In this document: in pieces, positions 1 through 8,028 of the stretch
Layout: every line of letters begins with the position of its first letter
How positions within the stretch are numbered: position 1 is the stretch's first letter
Assembly: GCF_000948285.1 (NCBI RefSeq)
Contig: NZ_JYBP01000003.1
Location: 3,038,001-3,102,000 of the forward strand
Direction of reading: 5' to 3'
Origin: Geobacillus kaustophilus
GTDB lineage: Bacteria; Bacillota; Bacilli; Bacillales; Anoxybacillaceae
DNA: 64,000 bases
The notes under the pieces: model-generated
Databases searched by the model: none
What the model saw: only the letters and a program-made list of their open reading frames with translations
Told to the model about the DNA's origin: nothing
Program-made: the position numbers and the translations under genes

Positions 1-521
1 TTTCCGTCTTTGCGGCGGTAAACGATGTTCGTCCGGTTCGTCTCGGCGTTCGTAAAAATGAAGAAGTTGTGCCCCAACAAATTCATTTGCAAAATCGCCT
101 CTTCGCTGTCCATCGGCTTCAAGCTGAAGTGCTTCGTGCGCACGATTTCAAACTCCTCTTCATTCTCCGCCGCGGCGCCGCTCGGGACAGGGGCAGCCAG
201 CTTCGCCTCTTTCTCCCGATCGCGCAGCTTCCGATTGACTTTCGTTTTATGTTTGCGGATTTGCCGCTCCAATTTATCCGTCACTAAATCGATCGCCGCA
301 TACATATCGTCATGCCGCTCCTCGGCGCGCAACAACAGATGCGGCATCGGAATGGTCACCTCGATTTTCCCTTGTCCATCGTTGTAGACTTTTAAATTGA
401 CATGGACATTCACGTCATCGGTGCGGTCGAAATAGCGCTCCAATTTGCCGATTTTTTTCTCCACGTACTCGCGCAACGCAGGAGTTACTTCGATGTTTTC
501 CCCGCGAATGTGATACATCAT
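1..521 (-). CDS. hpf: Ribosome hibernation promoting factor, long form (5' part; gene runs off the left edge)
   Basis: The minus-strand reading frame opens with MMYHIRGENIEVTPALREYV and continues without a stop to base 1. It shows the S30AE/HPF fold, the LKVYNDGQGKIEVTIPMP strand pair, and the start of the C-terminal long-HPF domain (KPMDSEEAILQMNLLGHNFF). Long HPF dimerises 70S ribosomes into inactive 100S particles in stationary phase. The start at 521 has AAGGAG about ten bases upstream; the ATG at 518 is an alternative. In B. subtilis this gene (yvyD) also lies next to the fliD–fliS–fliT operon. The 3' end is outside the window. Confidence 0.93.
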   Translation of the reverse strand, partial: MMYHIRGENIEVTPALREYVEKKIGKLERYFDRTDDVNVHVNLKVYNDGQGKIEVTIPMPHLLLRAEERHDDMYAAIDLVTDKLERQIRKHKTKVNRKLRDREKEAKLAAPVPSGAAAENEEEFEIVRTKHFSLKPMDSEEAILQMNLLGHNFFIFTNAETNRTNIVYRRKDG

Positions 522-568
522 CGCTGACCACTCCTTATCTTCAAACTGTAAATCCCTACGCTTTTTTA

Positions 569-594
569 TTACCCATCCAATCCGTGTTTCAATC
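569..594 (-). promoter_or_regulatory. Possible sigma-B-type promoter of hpf
   Basis: On the minus strand GATTGA (594–589) and GGGTAA (574–569) are 14 bases apart, close to the sigma-B pattern GTTTAA–N14–GGGTAT. B. subtilis hpf is known to be sigma-B and sigma-H controlled, which makes the match plausible. Both boxes are imperfect. Confidence 0.4.
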
Positions 595-613
595 AAAAAT
601 ATTTTTGAAGATT

Positions 614-642
614 TTGTGAAAATACAGGAAATATGGTAAGAT
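614..642 (+). promoter_or_regulatory. Probable sigma-A promoter of the HD-GYP gene
   Basis: TTGTGA (614–619) and TAAGAT (637–642) are separated by exactly 17 bases and lie about 50 bases before the start codon at 693. Confidence 0.5.
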
Positions 643-692
643 AGGCATAGGTGTTTTTTCTTATGATGTGGAAGGTACGGAGTGTGTGAACG

Positions 693-1772
693 ATGCGAAA
701 GGTCCATATTTCCCATGCGAAAAGCGGCGACGTGCTCGCCGTCGACTTATTCGCCGCCAACGGCAGCGTGCTTTTGTCGCGCGGCGTGCGGCTGACAAGC
801 GGCTACATCCGTTCTTTAGCGCAAAAAGGGGTTCAATACATTTATATTGACGACAAGCAAACATATGACATCCGCCCGCTGCCATTGATCAGCGCGACCG
901 TGCGCCAGCAGGCGGTCAAGAAAGTGTACGAGACGATGACCGCTTTGATCGAGCAAAAAAAGCTGCTCCGCCGCGCCTCCTCGCTCGATTTAGGAAAAGA
1001 GTACGAGAAGGTGTTCAAAGACATTTTGGATTACTTGCTGAAGCAGGAGAACTTGCTCATCAATTTGTCGGATTTGGTCATCTCAAACGGCTACTTTTTC
1101 CATCATTCGGTCAACGTCGCCACCATCGCCGGCGTCATCGGCATCGCCAAAGGGTACAGCCCCCAACAGCTGCTTGACCTCGGCGTCGGGGCGCTTCTGT
1201 TTGACATCGGCATGACCCAGCTGCCCGATGGCCTTTGGCGGAAAAAAGGGGAACTGACCGAAGAAGAAAAGGAAATCGTCCACCGCCACACCTATCTCGG
1301 CTTTGAGCTGCTTCGGCGCCAGCGCAACATTTCACTCTTTTCCGCCCATTGCGCCTTGCAGCACCACGAGCGTTGCGACGGCAGCGGCTACCCGCGCGCC
1401 TTATCCGGAAACGAGATTCACGAATACGCCCGCATCGTCGCCATCGCCGACGTCTTTGACGCCTTGACATCGGCCCGCTACCATCGAAAGCAATATTCGC
1501 CGCACGAAGCGGCCGAATACTTATCCGCCGCCGGCGGCCTTTTGGACTATGAACTGATCAAGCTGTTTCTCTCCTACATCGCCATCTATCCGGTCGCCGC
1601 GACCGTCTTGCTCAACACCGGGCATATCGGCGTCGTCTCGCAAGTGTTCCCGGGTTTCCCGCTCCGCCCCGTCGTTCGGATTATTAAAAATCCGGCGGGC
1701 GAAGAGTTGAAAAGCCCGTATGAGATCGACTTGCGAAAAGAGATGAACGTCACGATCGTCAAAGCCGTCTGA
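693..1772 (+). CDS. HD-GYP domain protein with altered metal-binding His (F170-D171)
   Basis: This 359-residue protein has an N-terminal region of about 115 residues followed by an HD-GYP domain (about 116–290). HD-GYP enzymes hydrolyse cyclic di-GMP or related dinucleotides. Visible family signatures are HHSVNVA (137–), HRHT (197–200), QHHERCDGSGYP (223–234) and IADVFDAL (251–258). The core 'HD' dyad, normally in LLHDIGK, reads LLFDIGM here (F170, D171), so one metal ligand is missing. The protein could have reduced or altered catalysis, or act only as a binding protein. It stands alone between hpf and the flagellar cap operon, convergent with fliT, and has its own promoter-like sequence upstream. 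Confidence 0.88.
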   Translation: MRKVHISHAKSGDVLAVDLFAANGSVLLSRGVRLTSGYIRSLAQKGVQYIYIDDKQTYDIRPLPLISATVRQQAVKKVYETMTALIEQKKLLRRASSLDLGKEYEKVFKDILDYLLKQENLLINLSDLVISNGYFFHHSVNVATIAGVIGIAKGYSPQQLLDLGVGALLFDIGMTQLPDGLWRKKGELTEEEKEIVHRHTYLGFELLRRQRNISLFSAHCALQHHERCDGSGYPRALSGNEIHEYARIVAIADVFDALTSARYHRKQYSPHEAAEYLSAAGGLLDYELIKLFLSYIAIYPVAATVLLNTGHIGVVSQVFPGFPLRPVVRIIKNPAGEELKSPYEIDLRKEMNVTIVKAV

Positions 1773-1776
1773 AGCG

Positions 1777-1803
1777 AAAAGGGCAGCGCGCCGCTGTCCT
1801 TTT
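1777..1803. terminator. Bidirectional terminator between the HD-GYP gene and fliT
   Basis: An inverted repeat, AAAAGGGCAGCG and CGCTGTCCTTTT around a three-base loop, sits between two convergent stop codons. It has T-rich tails on both strands. Confidence 0.75.
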
Positions 1804-1808
1804 CTTCC

Positions 1809-2162
1809 CTATCTCCGTTTGTCGTAAAACATCCCATCGAACGAAAGCGGCTGCTCGTACGGGTGAGCGTAGCAAACGGTCGCCTGCCGCTTCGCCCCCG
1901 CCATCCGCAAATCGCGGCGAATCTCTTCGCACACCCGCCGCAGCCGTGCTTCAATCTCTTGATTCCAAACGATGATCTCACAGCCAAGCTCCTGTTCTTC
2001 CTCGCTGTATGGCGGCCGCAGCTTCGGAAGCAACGCCTCACGCCGCCTCAACAGCTCATCGACCACTGCCATCCGCGCCTCGCGCTCCTCAGGGGGCCAT
2101 GGCGCCATCACCGCCTCAAGCAGCTGCTTCGTGACAAGCCAAACGTCGCGCACAACCCCCAT
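1809..2162 (-). CDS. fliT: FliT-like flagellar protein
   Basis: Predicted 117-residue, charged, mostly helical protein starting MGVVRDVWLVTKQLLEAV. It is the last gene of the flaG–fliD–fliS operon, where bacilli encode FliT, an export chaperone for the filament cap protein FliD. The ATG overlaps the fliS stop (TAATG), which indicates translational coupling and fixes this start; the frame is open 20 codons further upstream inside fliS, without support. FliT is poorly conserved, so the name rests mainly on position, size and helical character. The C-terminal tail (AHPYEQPLSFDGMFYDKRR) has no motif I recognise. Confidence 0.68.
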   Translation of the reverse strand: MGVVRDVWLVTKQLLEAVMAPWPPEEREARMAVVDELLRRREALLPKLRPPYSEEEQELGCEIIVWNQEIEARLRRVCEEIRRDLRMAGAKRQATVCYAHPYEQPLSFDGMFYDKRR

Positions 2163-2566
2163 TATACTTTCCCGCCTCCCGCGTATTGCCGCTGCCGATT
2201 CAGCTGAATCACTTGCTTCCACGTATCGCGAAACTCGGCGACATACCCCTCGACCTCGTCCAAAATCGCCGCATCGTTTTTCACGTTCGCCTCGACGAGA
2301 CGGCGGTAAATGTAGTCGTACATCGTCATCATCGATTTGGCGACATCATACTCCATTTTCAACGTCTTCATCAGTTCCAAAATGATGTTTTGCGCTTTAA
2401 TCAAGTTTTCATTGCGTGCCGCAATGTCACCGTTTTCGATCGCCTGGCGCGCAAGTTTGATAAACTTCAAGCAGCCGTTATAGAGCATCAGCGTCAACTC
2501 TCCAGGCGACGCCGTCTGCACGGCGTTCGCTTGGTAGTGTTGATACGGATTGTTCGTTGTCATCAT
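2162..2566 (-). CDS. fliS: Flagellar export chaperone FliS
   Basis: 134 residues with the classic FliS opening NPYQHYQANAVQTASPGELTLMLYNGCLKF, then a four-helix bundle with MYDYIYRRLVEANVKND. FliS binds the C-terminal helix of flagellin in the cytosol, stops premature polymerisation and delivers it to the export gate; in bacilli it also acts in the Hag–FliW–CsrA loop. AAGGAG lies six bases before the ATG at 2566. A diverged second copy is encoded at 31206–31631, so this is the housekeeping copy in the cap operon. Confidence 0.96.
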   Translation of the reverse strand: MMTTNNPYQHYQANAVQTASPGELTLMLYNGCLKFIKLARQAIENGDIAARNENLIKAQNIILELMKTLKMEYDVAKSMMTMYDYIYRRLVEANVKNDAAILDEVEGYVAEFRDTWKQVIQLNRQRQYAGGGKV

Positions 2567-2722
2567 CGGTCACTCCTTTTCCACATCAAGTGCTTGACAC
2601 CTTACAGGACTGATGAAAAAACGACGGTTTCGGCAAAAGTTTCAATACAAAACCCCTTAATCCTTCCGTTCATTAGTAAGTGCCAACCGCCATTGCCGCC
2701 TGCAGTCCCCATCCGCCAATCG

Positions 2723-4228
2723 TTATCTTTGCGTACCGCCGCCAAAGGCGTTCATCAAGTACATACTTTGCTGGTTGGCGCGCTGGATCGCTTCTTCCAT
2801 GGCTGTGAATTGGCGGTAGTAGCGGTCTTCAATTTGTTTCAAGCGGTCTTGGAAGCGGTCAATTTGGTCATTGATTTGAATTAAATCGCGCCCGATCGCA
2901 AACTGCTGGTTCGTCCAAATCGTCTTCCCCGCCTTTTGTTCGATTTTCCCGATCGTTTCCTTAATCGTATCGCGCAGGCGGCGGGCGATGCCTTTTTCCA
3001 CATCCGTCGCGCCGTTTTGATTGAACAGCTGATACACGGCATCAGGGTTTTCCTTGATTTTCTCCCGCAGCTTCGTCTCGTCAATGATCAGCTTCCCGCC
3101 GTCGAGGTAGTTCGACGATGTCGTAATCCCAATTTGCGCCAGCTGCGAAAATCCGCTCGGGATGTTCGCTCCTTCGACTTTTGTGTACAAGTTCATGCGC
3201 ATTTTGCTGAGGGCGCTGGACAAAATCGAATCGCCGCGAAGCATGCCGCTTTTTGCCTTTTCTTCCCACAGCTCGATTTGCTTTTCCGTCATCGCCTCTT
3301 TTTGCTCGTCCGTAAGCGGCGGATAGTCGCGATAGCGCTCTTCTTTCAACTCGGCGTTGATCTTGTCGATCGTTTCGTTGTATTTGTCGACAAACCCTTT
3401 AATCGCATTGAACATCGCGTCTACATCCGCCGCCACCGACACCGTCGCCGCGCCCGTCCCTTTGACCGTATACGTCACGCCGTTGATCGTAAACGTGTTA
3501 GACGAACGGGTCGTTTGCAAACCATTGATCGTGATGTCGGCGTCCGTTCCCGCCGTTTTTCCGGTCAGCTCTCCACCCGACGCCGCTCCCGTAAACCCAA
3601 GCTTTTGCGCAAAAAAGTCAGCAGTCGCCTGATCGGCGAGCACTAGGCTTGCCTGCGCCCCCGTGTCTTTTTTCATGATCGAAATGCGCCCGGTTTGCTC
3701 GTCATAGAACGCACTGACGCCAAGGTTTGCGTTGTTATTGAGCTGGGCGATCACCCCATCCAGCGTCGTTCCCTGCTTTACAGTAATGGCTGCCTGTTTC
3801 GTGCTCCCATCCCCGTTCGTCACGTTGATTGTGAGCGTCACATCGGCAGCTACGGAGAAAGTCGCTTTGTCCACCCTTGTCGCCGCATCGGACAGCCAAA
3901 CGGCTGACGTCGCCACTTGATTCACCTGAATCGTCGTCGCCACGTTCGCCGCGCTTGAGGCCGCTGTCGCCGTGATGACGCCCTCATTGGAACTAGAGAC
4001 GGTTTTTTTCATCATGCCGCTTTGGAGCGTAATGTTATTAAACAAATAGTCGTCAAGCCCTTGCAGCAGCGTGTTCATCGATCGGTAGTCGTCGCGCTGC
4101 CACTCAAGCAGCTGCTTTTTCTGCTTTAATTTATCAAGCGGCATCCGCTCCGCTTTCATCAAATCACTGACGATTTTGTCAATGTCCATCCCGCTCGCGA
4201 GGCCGCTGATGCGCATCGTATTCGCCAT
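2723..4228 (-). CDS. fliD: Flagellar filament cap protein FliD (HAP2)
   Basis: 501 residues. The N-terminal FliD domain opens with MANTMRISGLASGMDIDKIV and DLMKAERMPLDKLKQKK. The C-terminal domain ends with a heptad-rich helix (DQIDRFQDRLKQIEDRYYRQFTAMEEAIQ) and MYLMNAFGG. FliD caps the growing flagellum and promotes folding of exported flagellin. The middle contains Thr/Ala-rich surface domains typical of bacillus FliD. It lies 15 bases after flaG and 156 bases before fliS, in the usual flaG–fliD–fliS–fliT operon. Confidence 0.96.
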   Translation of the reverse strand: MANTMRISGLASGMDIDKIVSDLMKAERMPLDKLKQKKQLLEWQRDDYRSMNTLLQGLDDYLFNNITLQSGMMKKTVSSSNEGVITATAASSAANVATTIQVNQVATSAVWLSDAATRVDKATFSVAADVTLTINVTNGDGSTKQAAITVKQGTTLDGVIAQLNNNANLGVSAFYDEQTGRISIMKKDTGAQASLVLADQATADFFAQKLGFTGAASGGELTGKTAGTDADITINGLQTTRSSNTFTINGVTYTVKGTGAATVSVAADVDAMFNAIKGFVDKYNETIDKINAELKEERYRDYPPLTDEQKEAMTEKQIELWEEKAKSGMLRGDSILSSALSKMRMNLYTKVEGANIPSGFSQLAQIGITTSSNYLDGGKLIIDETKLREKIKENPDAVYQLFNQNGATDVEKGIARRLRDTIKETIGKIEQKAGKTIWTNQQFAIGRDLIQINDQIDRFQDRLKQIEDRYYRQFTAMEEAIQRANQQSMYLMNAFGGGTQR

Positions 4229-4243
4229 GTCGATTCACCACCG

Positions 4244-4603
4244 TTAAATTTTTTTGTCCACCAAAAGCCCGACAAACTCCATCATCGCCGCATACATATC
4301 GAGTAGCTTTTTCGGCGGAATTTCGCGGATCACTTCCTGCGTCTTTTCATCAATCACTTGCACGTAATATTCGTGCAGCTCTTTATGCAGCTCAAACCGA
4401 ACCGACGTATGGCTTGGCTGCACGAGCTCATTCAAGCCGTTGACCACTTTCTCAAGCGTTTCCTCCGATGGCAGCCTCTCAAGAGGAGACGACGCCTCTG
4501 CCTCCTGCGGCCGCGCCGCCGAGAACTCGACTTTTGGATTCACCTGCTCGGTTCGCGTCGGTTCATATGAAAGGAAAGAAGAAGACACCCGTTCAATCGT
4601 CAT
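4244..4603 (-). CDS. flaG: FlaG family flagellar protein
   Basis: 119 residues. The N-terminal half is low in conservation and rich in Glu, Ala and Ser. The C-terminal FlaG domain is recognisable: VNGLNELVQPSHTSVRFELH, YYVQVIDEKTQEVIREIPPK and LLDMYAAMMEFVGLLVDKKI. FlaG proteins influence filament length. It is the first gene of the cap operon; the start has AAAGGAG nine bases upstream. Confidence 0.92.
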   Translation of the reverse strand: MTIERVSSSFLSYEPTRTEQVNPKVEFSAARPQEAEASSPLERLPSEETLEKVVNGLNELVQPSHTSVRFELHKELHEYYVQVIDEKTQEVIREIPPKKLLDMYAAMMEFVGLLVDKKI

Positions 4604-4641
4604 ACGACCCGCTCCTTTGTTTTAGACGCTTTCTACCGTTT

Positions 4642-4649
4642 ATATCGGA
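4642..4649 (-). promoter_or_regulatory. Weak sigma-D-like -10 box upstream of flaG
   Basis: TCCGATAT (4649–4642) matches the -10 of the four clear sigma-D promoters in this window, but there is no TAAA at the -35 position (TCAC instead). It may be a weak or decayed flagellar promoter for flaG–fliD–fliS–fliT. Confidence 0.35.
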
Positions 4650-4790
4650 TGAAATGCAGGAAGTGTGAAGAGGCCGAAGCAGACAAATGCAATGGATAGA
4701 ACTTCCCGAGAAATTCGATGTATAATGAAAGGCAGCGAAAAGCAAAGGAGATAAGTACGTTGGGGGTGGAGCATTTAGAAGGCGGGTGAT

Positions 4791-4964
4791 TTAATTGAGA
4801 AAAAGCAGTTCAAAACCAGCTCTTATCAAATTGAGAAGTCTTGTAAAATCGACTCTTATTTCCCGACGAACTCCATCGATTTGCCGTCCTTTTAGAGCAG
4901 TTTCATAAAAGTCAACAATGATTCGATTGATCTCCCGCACATCGTATGGGATCGATGTTTCCAT
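4791..4964 (-). CDS. Small unknown protein, 57 residues
   Basis: The minus frame METSIPYDVREINRIIVDFY… ends …RAGFELLFLN. I do not recognise it. It is in the same frame as the 83-residue gene just upstream, with the TAA of that gene five codons before this ATG, so the two could once have been one reading frame or a tight pair. A degraded relative of the 3' end of this gene, including the downstream bases AGCATTTAGAAGGCGGG, lies within the palindromic element at 44452–44620. The setting is a patch of accessory remnants between flaG and the glycosylation island. Confidence 0.45.
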   Translation of the reverse strand: METSIPYDVREINRIIVDFYETALKGRQIDGVRREIRVDFTRLLNLIRAGFELLFLN

Positions 4965-4979
4965 TTGACGTCCATCTGC

Positions 4980-5231
4980 TTATGACACAAAAACATCAAT
5001 TTTGTTTTCAAAAAGTTCAAACTCCAAGTAATCTCCATTTTCTTTTTCAAATTCAAGCTGAATGCTATCCCGCGCTGTGGGGAACAGCTTCGGCTGCTTA
5101 ATGACCGTGTGAATCACACTGAAGACCTTCTCAATCAATTTATCGGAAAATGGATCCGCTCCATTTCCATTCCAATCGTTCCCCAGTTCTCTGATGGCTT
5201 GCAGTTTGGCTATGTTTTCCGCCTTTCGCAC
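4980..5231 (-). CDS. Small unknown acidic protein, 83 residues
   Basis: GTG start; the frame reads MRKAENIAKLQAIRELGNDW and continues with NGNGADPFSDKLIEKV, ending KIDVFVS. The 'LxxLxxxWNGNGADPFS' pattern recalls small hypothetical proteins common in accessory regions, but I cannot name a function. No clear Shine-Dalgarno precedes the GTG, and an in-frame TAA lies three codons upstream, following a short open stretch without a start. This may itself be a fragment. Confidence 0.45.
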   Translation of the reverse strand: MRKAENIAKLQAIRELGNDWNGNGADPFSDKLIEKVFSVIHTVIKQPKLFPTARDSIQLEFEKENGDYLEFELFENKIDVFVS

Positions 5232-5359
5232 TTGGTCTTAAATAAACGGCGTCACCCGTCCAAAAGAATGCTCATTTCGCCATATCGCCGTTTTCATCGG
5301 CGTTGTTGTTTCCTCAACGTCGGACAACCGAACATATTCCTCTCCCACTGTTCCCCGAA

Positions 5360-5603
5360 TCAATGGCTCCGAAACGGGGAAACGGGCACGGACTGCTTGG
5401 GGTTTCGGCAAACGAAAATACCCATCGATCCCAGTAGATGAAGACTTCCCTGCACGGGAGGCAAAGGACGGCGTTCAAAATAAAAGTTCACAACAATCTC
5501 TCCCCTGCGGAGAAATTCCGCCGTGCACCCCATTGACGTAGACAGGATTATAGTCATCGGGAAACAAGTATTTAAAATGAACGGCCTTTTCTTTGCCAGC
5601 CAT
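5360..5603 (-). pseudogene. Frameshifted gene of an unknown accessory family
   Basis: From the ATG at 5603 the frame reads MAGKEKAVHFKYLFPDDYN, then PVYVNGVHGGISPQG, and then falls out of frame at a run of four C's on the plus strand (about 5502–5505). In the next frame the same protein continues as GEIVVNFYFERRPLPPVQG up to a TGA at 5360. One missing base restores continuity. The 'NPVYVNG–GGI–PQGEIV–NFYFER' pattern is one I have seen in hypothetical proteins of bacilli and other bacteria; the function is unknown to me. The frame is also lost downstream of the LPPVQG segment, so the gene looks dead. Confidence 0.6.
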
Positions 5604-5824
5604 GATACAACCTCTATGCAACAGTCTTTATTTTCATTATGAACATACGTTTTGAAATGAACAAGATAGAACCTGACAACAAGGACGATATGGCCCCTGA
5701 TAACCTGAGGCTAAAATCCTTAACGATGCCTAAATCATGAAACCGTATTTTTACTTTCTCCATTCCCATGGCAACTTCCTGCGGTGATCACCAATAAAAC
5801 TCAGAAAGCTGCTTCCGTAAAATG
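5604..5824. other. Intergenic stretch, no feature recognised
   Basis: AT-rich spacer between the frameshifted accessory gene and the pseC terminator. I see no convincing reading frame, promoter or repeat in it. Confidence 0.5.
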
Positions 5825-5847
5825 AAAACGAGGTGGCAAACCTCGTT
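5825..5847 (-). terminator. Terminator of the pseC end of the glycosylation operon
   Basis: On the minus strand AACGAGG–TTTGCCA–CCTCGTT is followed by TTTTC. The stem starts at the pseC stop codon. Confidence 0.65.
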
Positions 5848-7027
5848 ATTTTCGATAAAAGGAGAGCACTTTGTTCACCCCTTCCATAACTGTTCGAATA
5901 TCATATTCGCTCATTTTCGGAAAAAGGGGAATCGTTAACACCGCTTCATACCACTTTTCCGCAACCGGGCAAATTCCTTTCTTATATCCTAATTGTTGAT
6001 AATAAGGGTGAAAATAAACCGGAATGTAATGAACGTGCACTCCGATATTTTCTGCCCGCAACGCTTCAAATATCTCTTTGCGTCCCACCCGAAAATTCTC
6101 TAATTGCAACTGAAGCACGTATAAATGCCAGCTTGAGTCCACATACGGAAGCTGATAAGGAATGCGCACCCCAGGAATGCGAGAAAACGCCTCATGATAC
6201 ATCGCGGCAATTTCCCGCCGTTTCTGCACAAATGCATCAAGCTTTGTCAACTGGCTAAGCCCGAGCGCTGCCTGCACATCCGTCATTCGGTAATTGTAGC
6301 CAAGATCCACCATCTCATAATACCAAGGCCCTTCATTCTTTCTTACATTCTCCGTTGTAATCCCATGCGTACGAAAACGTTTTAATTTAAGGTAGTATTC
6401 TTCATGATCAGTGACAATAACGCCACCCTCACCCGTCGTAATAGGCTTGACAGGATGAAAGCTGAACATCGTCATATCTGCTAACGAGCCTACTTTTTTT
6501 CCTTTATAACAAGCTCCTAAAGAATGGGCGGCATCTTCGATGAAGACAAGACCATATTTTCTGGCGATTTCCCGGATCGGATCTAGATCGGCAGGCTGGC
6601 CTGTAAAATCAACGGCAATAATCGCTTTCGTGCGCGAAGTGATGGCCTCCTCGATGAGATTGGGATCGATATTGTACGTTTTTTCATCAATATCCACAAA
6701 CACAGGCGTGCCGCCAACATACAGCACGCAGTTGGCGCTGGCCGCGAAGGTAATCGGGGTCGTCACGACCTCATCTCCTGGCGAAATGCCAGCGGCAAAG
6801 CAAGCGCCATGCAGGGCGGCCGTCCCATTGGCAAACGCCACCGCATATTTCGCCCCGACATAGCGGGCGATTGCTTCTTCAAATTGCTCAATTTTCGGCC
6901 CTTGTGTAATGAATGGGCTTCTTAATGTTTTCACCACCGCTTCAATATCTTCTTCATCAATCCATTGCTGTCCGTAAGATAAAAATGATTCTCGTACAGG
7001 AGTTCCCCCATCGATCGCTAACTTCAT
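5846..7027 (-). CDS. pseC: PseC-type aminotransferase (UDP-4-keto-6-deoxy-AltNAc 4-transaminase)
   Basis: 393 residues from MKLAIDGGTPVRESFLSYG; AGGAGG lies eight to nine bases upstream of the ATG at 7027, so the open frame further upstream is not used. It is a PLP-dependent DegT/DnrJ/EryC1 enzyme: GTAALHGACFAAGISPGDEV binds cofactor and substrate, and SFHPVKPITTGEGG carries the Schiff-base Lys. That last motif is typical of PseC, which converts the PseB product to UDP-4-amino-4,6-dideoxy-AltNAc in pseudaminic acid synthesis. It is the last gene of the island's leftward operon, after pseI and an SDR gene. LegC-type activity is less likely given the pseB and pseI partners. Confidence 0.9.
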   Translation of the reverse strand: MKLAIDGGTPVRESFLSYGQQWIDEEDIEAVVKTLRSPFITQGPKIEQFEEAIARYVGAKYAVAFANGTAALHGACFAAGISPGDEVVTTPITFAASANCVLYVGGTPVFVDIDEKTYNIDPNLIEEAITSRTKAIIAVDFTGQPADLDPIREIARKYGLVFIEDAAHSLGACYKGKKVGSLADMTMFSFHPVKPITTGEGGVIVTDHEEYYLKLKRFRTHGITTENVRKNEGPWYYEMVDLGYNYRMTDVQAALGLSQLTKLDAFVQKRREIAAMYHEAFSRIPGVRIPYQLPYVDSSWHLYVLQLQLENFRVGRKEIFEALRAENIGVHVHYIPVYFHPYYQQLGYKKGICPVAEKWYEAVLTIPLFPKMSEYDIRTVMEGVNKVLSFYRK

Positions 7028-7068
7028 GCTCCATTTCCTCCTTGATATCCTGAAGAAAAGCCACCCGA

Positions 7069-8016
7069 CTACATCAGGCGGCTCGTTTTGATCCATTCTT
7101 CCGTCTTTTGAATCCCCTCTTCAAGAGACACTTTCGGCTCCCAGCCTAACAGCCGTTTTGCTTTTTCATAATTGCATAACAACTTTTGAATCTCGCTCTG
7201 CGGATGGATATGAGGAACATGCTCAATCCGCTTTTCATCGCCCACGATGAGCTTAGCTAAATCATTAATCGAAATATCCCTGCCTAATCCAGCGTTCAAG
7301 ATTTCCCCGTTCACCTTATTTGAATAACCAGCCTGAACGACAAACCGCGCACAATCATCGACATACAATAGATCCCGTGTTTGTGTACCATCTCCATAAA
7401 TTTGCAATGGTTCGCCGGTCAGTTTCTTTCGAATAAAGATCGCGACAACCCCGCCTTCACCGCTTGTCTTTTGATAAGGACCATAGGTATTAAACGGCCG
7501 TATAACGACAACCGGCAGTTGATAGGCATGAAAATAAGACAGCACCATATTTTCCGCCGCAATCTTCGCCCCTGCATACGGAGAGGCCGGCTTTGTCGGA
7601 TGAGTTTCGGTGATGCCTGTTTCCTCATAGCAGCGGTCATACACCATGCAGGTGCTCATAAATACCAGTTTTGTTTGATGCGCTCGACATTGTTCAAGGA
7701 GATAAAAGGTTCCAATCGTATCGTTGTAAAACGTCGTTCTTGGATCATCAATGGAATCTTGCACATTAATCGACGCCGCTAAATGATAACAAAGCTCATA
7801 CCTATTTTCATGAAAAAGTTGTGCTAGCAAGTTCTCGTCTTTGATGTCACCGACGATAAACTGCTTCAAATTTGGATGATGGCGAAACTCAGCAATATTT
7901 TCTTCTCTCCCGTTGGAAAGATCATCGAGAATCCAAATATCGTGACCGTCCTCAAGCAACTGTTTGGCCACCGCGCGACCGATAAACCCCGCGCCGCCTG
8001 TCAATAATATTCTCAT
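7069..8016 (-). CDS. NAD-dependent sugar epimerase/dehydratase (extended SDR)
   Basis: 315 residues from MRILLTGGAGFIGRAVAKQL; AAGGAG is eight bases before the ATG at 8016 (a GTG at 8025 is in frame but too near). It has the Rossmann GGAGFIG motif (7–13), a D-rich ILDDLSNG NAD-specificity loop, and the SPYAGAKIAAE motif with catalytic Tyr and Lys. The upstream catalytic region reads MSTCMVYD. It acts on a nucleotide sugar, but the exact substrate cannot be read from sequence. It lies between pseC and pseI, so it probably makes or modifies an intermediate of the island's glycan; it is not the canonical PseB, which is at 21561–22565. Confidence 0.85.
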   Translation of the reverse strand: MRILLTGGAGFIGRAVAKQLLEDGHDIWILDDLSNGREENIAEFRHHPNLKQFIVGDIKDENLLAQLFHENRYELCYHLAASINVQDSIDDPRTTFYNDTIGTFYLLEQCRAHQTKLVFMSTCMVYDRCYEETGITETHPTKPASPYAGAKIAAENMVLSYFHAYQLPVVVIRPFNTYGPYQKTSGEGGVVAIFIRKKLTGEPLQIYGDGTQTRDLLYVDDCARFVVQAGYSNKVNGEILNAGLGRDISINDLAKLIVGDEKRIEHVPHIHPQSEIQKLLCNYEKAKRLLGWEPKVSLEEGIQKTEEWIKTSRLM

Positions 8017-8028
8017 ACGGATCACTCC

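Noticed and set aside
4642..4670. Full sigma-D promoter for flaG
   Set aside because: Only the -10 fits; the -35 lacks TAAA, so it is listed as weak only.
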